Position numbers and translations under genes: made by a program. A stretch of 5,998 bases of DNA from Clostridia bacterium (GTDB taxonomy: Bacteria; Bacillota_E; RBS10-35; JAJYVN01), in contig DAHWHV010000254.1 in NCBI GenBank assembly GCA_027335545.1, positions 1 to 5,998 on the forward strand, read 5' to 3'. Under the pieces are notes generated by a model, which saw only the letters and a program-made list of their open reading frames with translations, did no database searches and was not told where the DNA came from. The stretch's first letter is position 1, and every line of letters begins with the position of its first letter. Below, piece by piece: positions 5,035 to 5,998 of the stretch.

Positions 5035-5053
5035 CCGAAGCGGAGGCGGGTCG

Positions 5054-5929
5054 ATGGTGCTCGAGGCAGGGGACGCCGCTGGGCCCGAGGCCCCGCGGCG
5101 CTTGGGGCGCGTACTCGCGGACGTTCGGCGCCGCGGCGGCAAGGCGCTGGTCCCGTATGTGATGCTGGGGGACCCCGACCTCGCCACCTCCCTGGCCGTG
5201 GCGGCCGCGATGGCCGCGGCGGGCGCGGATGCGATCGAGTTGGGGCTGCCGTTCTCGGACCCGTTGGCGGACGGGCCCGTGATCCAGGCGGCCGGGCAGC
5301 GGGCGCTCCGGGGCGGCTTCCGCATCCCCCAGGCCCTGGAGGCGCTGTCGGCCCTCCGCCGCGCTGTGGCCTGCCCCCTGGCCGTGATGACCTACGTGAA
5401 TCCGGTGTTGCAGCGGGGCCCGGGACGCTTCGTCGCGGAGGCGGCGCGCGCCGGCGCCGACGGGCTGATCGTCCCGGACCTGCCCCTGGAGGAGAGCGCG
5501 GGCCTGGGCGCGGCCTGCCGGGCGGCGGGCATGGACTTGGTGCTCATGGTGGCTCCGACCTCCACCGGCGGACGGATCGCGGCGGTGGCGCGGGCCGCCA
5601 GCGGGTTCATTTACTGCGTGTCGGTGGCCGGGGTCACCGGTGCCCGCGCGGACACCCTGGCGCGCGTCCCCGGCACGATCTCCCGCGTGCGGGAGCACAG
5701 CGCCCTGCCCCTGTTGGTGGGGTTCGGCATCGATGGACCGGAGAAGGCCGCGGCGGCGGCGGCGGTGGCCGACGGGGTCATCGTCGCGTCCTGGATCGTG
5801 CACGCGGTCGCCGAGTTGGGGCCGGACGCAGGCCCGGCGCGCCGGGCGGAGCTGGCCGGCGGCATGGTGGCGCAGCTGCGCGCCGCCTTGGACCAGGGTT
5901 GCCCCGGAGGCGCGATGCCCAGGCCCTGA
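5054..5929 (+). CDS. trpA: Tryptophan synthase alpha chain
   Basis: A 291-residue TIM-barrel enzyme that cleaves indole-3-glycerol phosphate to indole and glyceraldehyde 3-phosphate and passes indole to TrpB in the alpha2-beta2 complex. Visible are VPYVMLGDP (33-41), the signature ELGLPFSDPLADGP (62-75) with catalytic Glu62 and Asp73, TYVNP (113-117), VPDLPLEE (140-147), APTST (167-171), FIYCVSVAGVTG (185-196) and the phosphate-site VGFGI (222-226). The second phosphate loop reads GVIVASWIV, where GVIVGSAIV is usual: Gly is replaced by Ala and Ala by Trp, while Ser246 is kept. The start is ATG 5054, with GGAGG seven bases upstream; the longer frame from 4970 runs through the leader hairpins. 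At 291 residues it is somewhat longer than the usual 260-270, with extra residues at both ends. No trpB or other trp gene precedes it in this window, which is unusual because trpA normally follows trpB. Confidence 0.95.
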   Translation: MVLEAGDAAGPEAPRRLGRVLADVRRRGGKALVPYVMLGDPDLATSLAVAAAMAAAGADAIELGLPFSDPLADGPVIQAAGQRALRGGFRIPQALEALSALRRAVACPLAVMTYVNPVLQRGPGRFVAEAARAGADGLIVPDLPLEESAGLGAACRAAGMDLVLMVAPTSTGGRIAAVARAASGFIYCVSVAGVTGARADTLARVPGTISRVREHSALPLLVGFGIDGPEKAAAAAAVADGVIVASWIVHAVAELGPDAGPARRAELAGGMVAQLRAALDQGCPGGAMPRP

Positions 5930-5944
5930 CCGCCGACCGTGGGG

Positions 5945-5959
5945 CCGGCGCCGCGCCGG
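5945..5959 (+). terminator. Weak hairpin after trpA
   Basis: CCGGCG (5945-5950) pairs with CGCCGG (5954-5959) around a CCG loop, 15 bp after the trpA stop. There is no T-run, so it is a weak terminator candidate at best. The remaining bases to the window end contain an ATG at 5983 without a convincing SD, too short to judge. Confidence 0.25.
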
Positions 5960-5998
5960 TGTGCCGGAGCCTGCCGCCGGGGATGCGCGCGCCGACCC

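Noticed and set aside
4970..5053. Longer trpA start at 4970
   Set aside because: It would translate the leader hairpins and lacks family similarity; ATG 5054 has GGAGG at a proper distance.
4940..5053. Trp-specific T-box or leader-peptide attenuator before trpA
   Set aside because: No T-box consensus sequence and no short frame with adjacent Trp codons could be found.
3931..5325. Long minus-strand open frame across the repeat gene, spacer and start of trpA
   Set aside because: It crosses well-supported plus-strand genes and the terminator-like repeat; its composition is low-complexity.

Overview
This is a very GC-rich bacterial chromosomal window. GC content is high even between genes, and most starts have Shine-Dalgarno (SD) sites of the AAGGGGG or AGGAGGT type. 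The strong SD use, a signal-peptide protein without a lipobox and a TrpA with the SVAGVTG motif would fit a high-GC Bacillota lineage (Thermaerobacter-, Symbiobacterium- or Limnochordia-like). Actinomycetota or Chloroflexota are not excluded. That placement is inference. I see no rRNA, tRNA, CRISPR array, transposase or phage gene.

Layout. Positions 1-649 hold no intact gene. On the minus strand, 410-649 reads as the N-terminal arm of an AraC-family regulator that stops early and looks decayed. Between it and the next gene lies an operator/promoter-like stretch (657-769): a pair of palindromic 12-mers repeated every 13 bp, a TACAAT -10 candidate, and four 13-bp tandem repeats that run into the start region of a plus-strand phytanoyl-CoA dioxygenase-family (PhyH) gene (746-1594). 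A short OmdA/YdeI-type domain gene (1797-2030, +) follows, apparently missing its N-terminal DUF1905 half. A short-chain dehydrogenase/reductase (SDR) gene (2097-2882, -) converges on it.

A 374-bp divergent spacer with a perfect 15-bp inverted repeat separates the SDR gene from a secreted protein gene (3257-4366, +). That protein has a signal peptide, two almost identical 95-residue repeats and a Gly/Ala/Ser/Thr-rich tail. A large inverted repeat built of two 14-bp palindromes follows (4397-4452), probably a terminator. Next comes a mostly non-coding stretch with 10-bp periodic C-rich repeats and competing hairpins, then a 43-residue single-pass membrane protein (4750-4881, +), a leader with three successive hairpins, and trpA (5054-5929, +).

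How they fit. The AraC remnant and PhyH gene look like a former divergent regulator/target pair. The SDR and PhyH enzymes are both oxidoreductases but on opposite strands, with no shared pathway visible. trpA is not preceded by trpB or any other trp gene here, so it appears detached from a trp operon, and the hairpins before it are the best candidate for its own control. No clearly new multi-gene system is visible. The most unusual signals are the repeated secreted protein and the set of perfect inverted repeats placed between genes.
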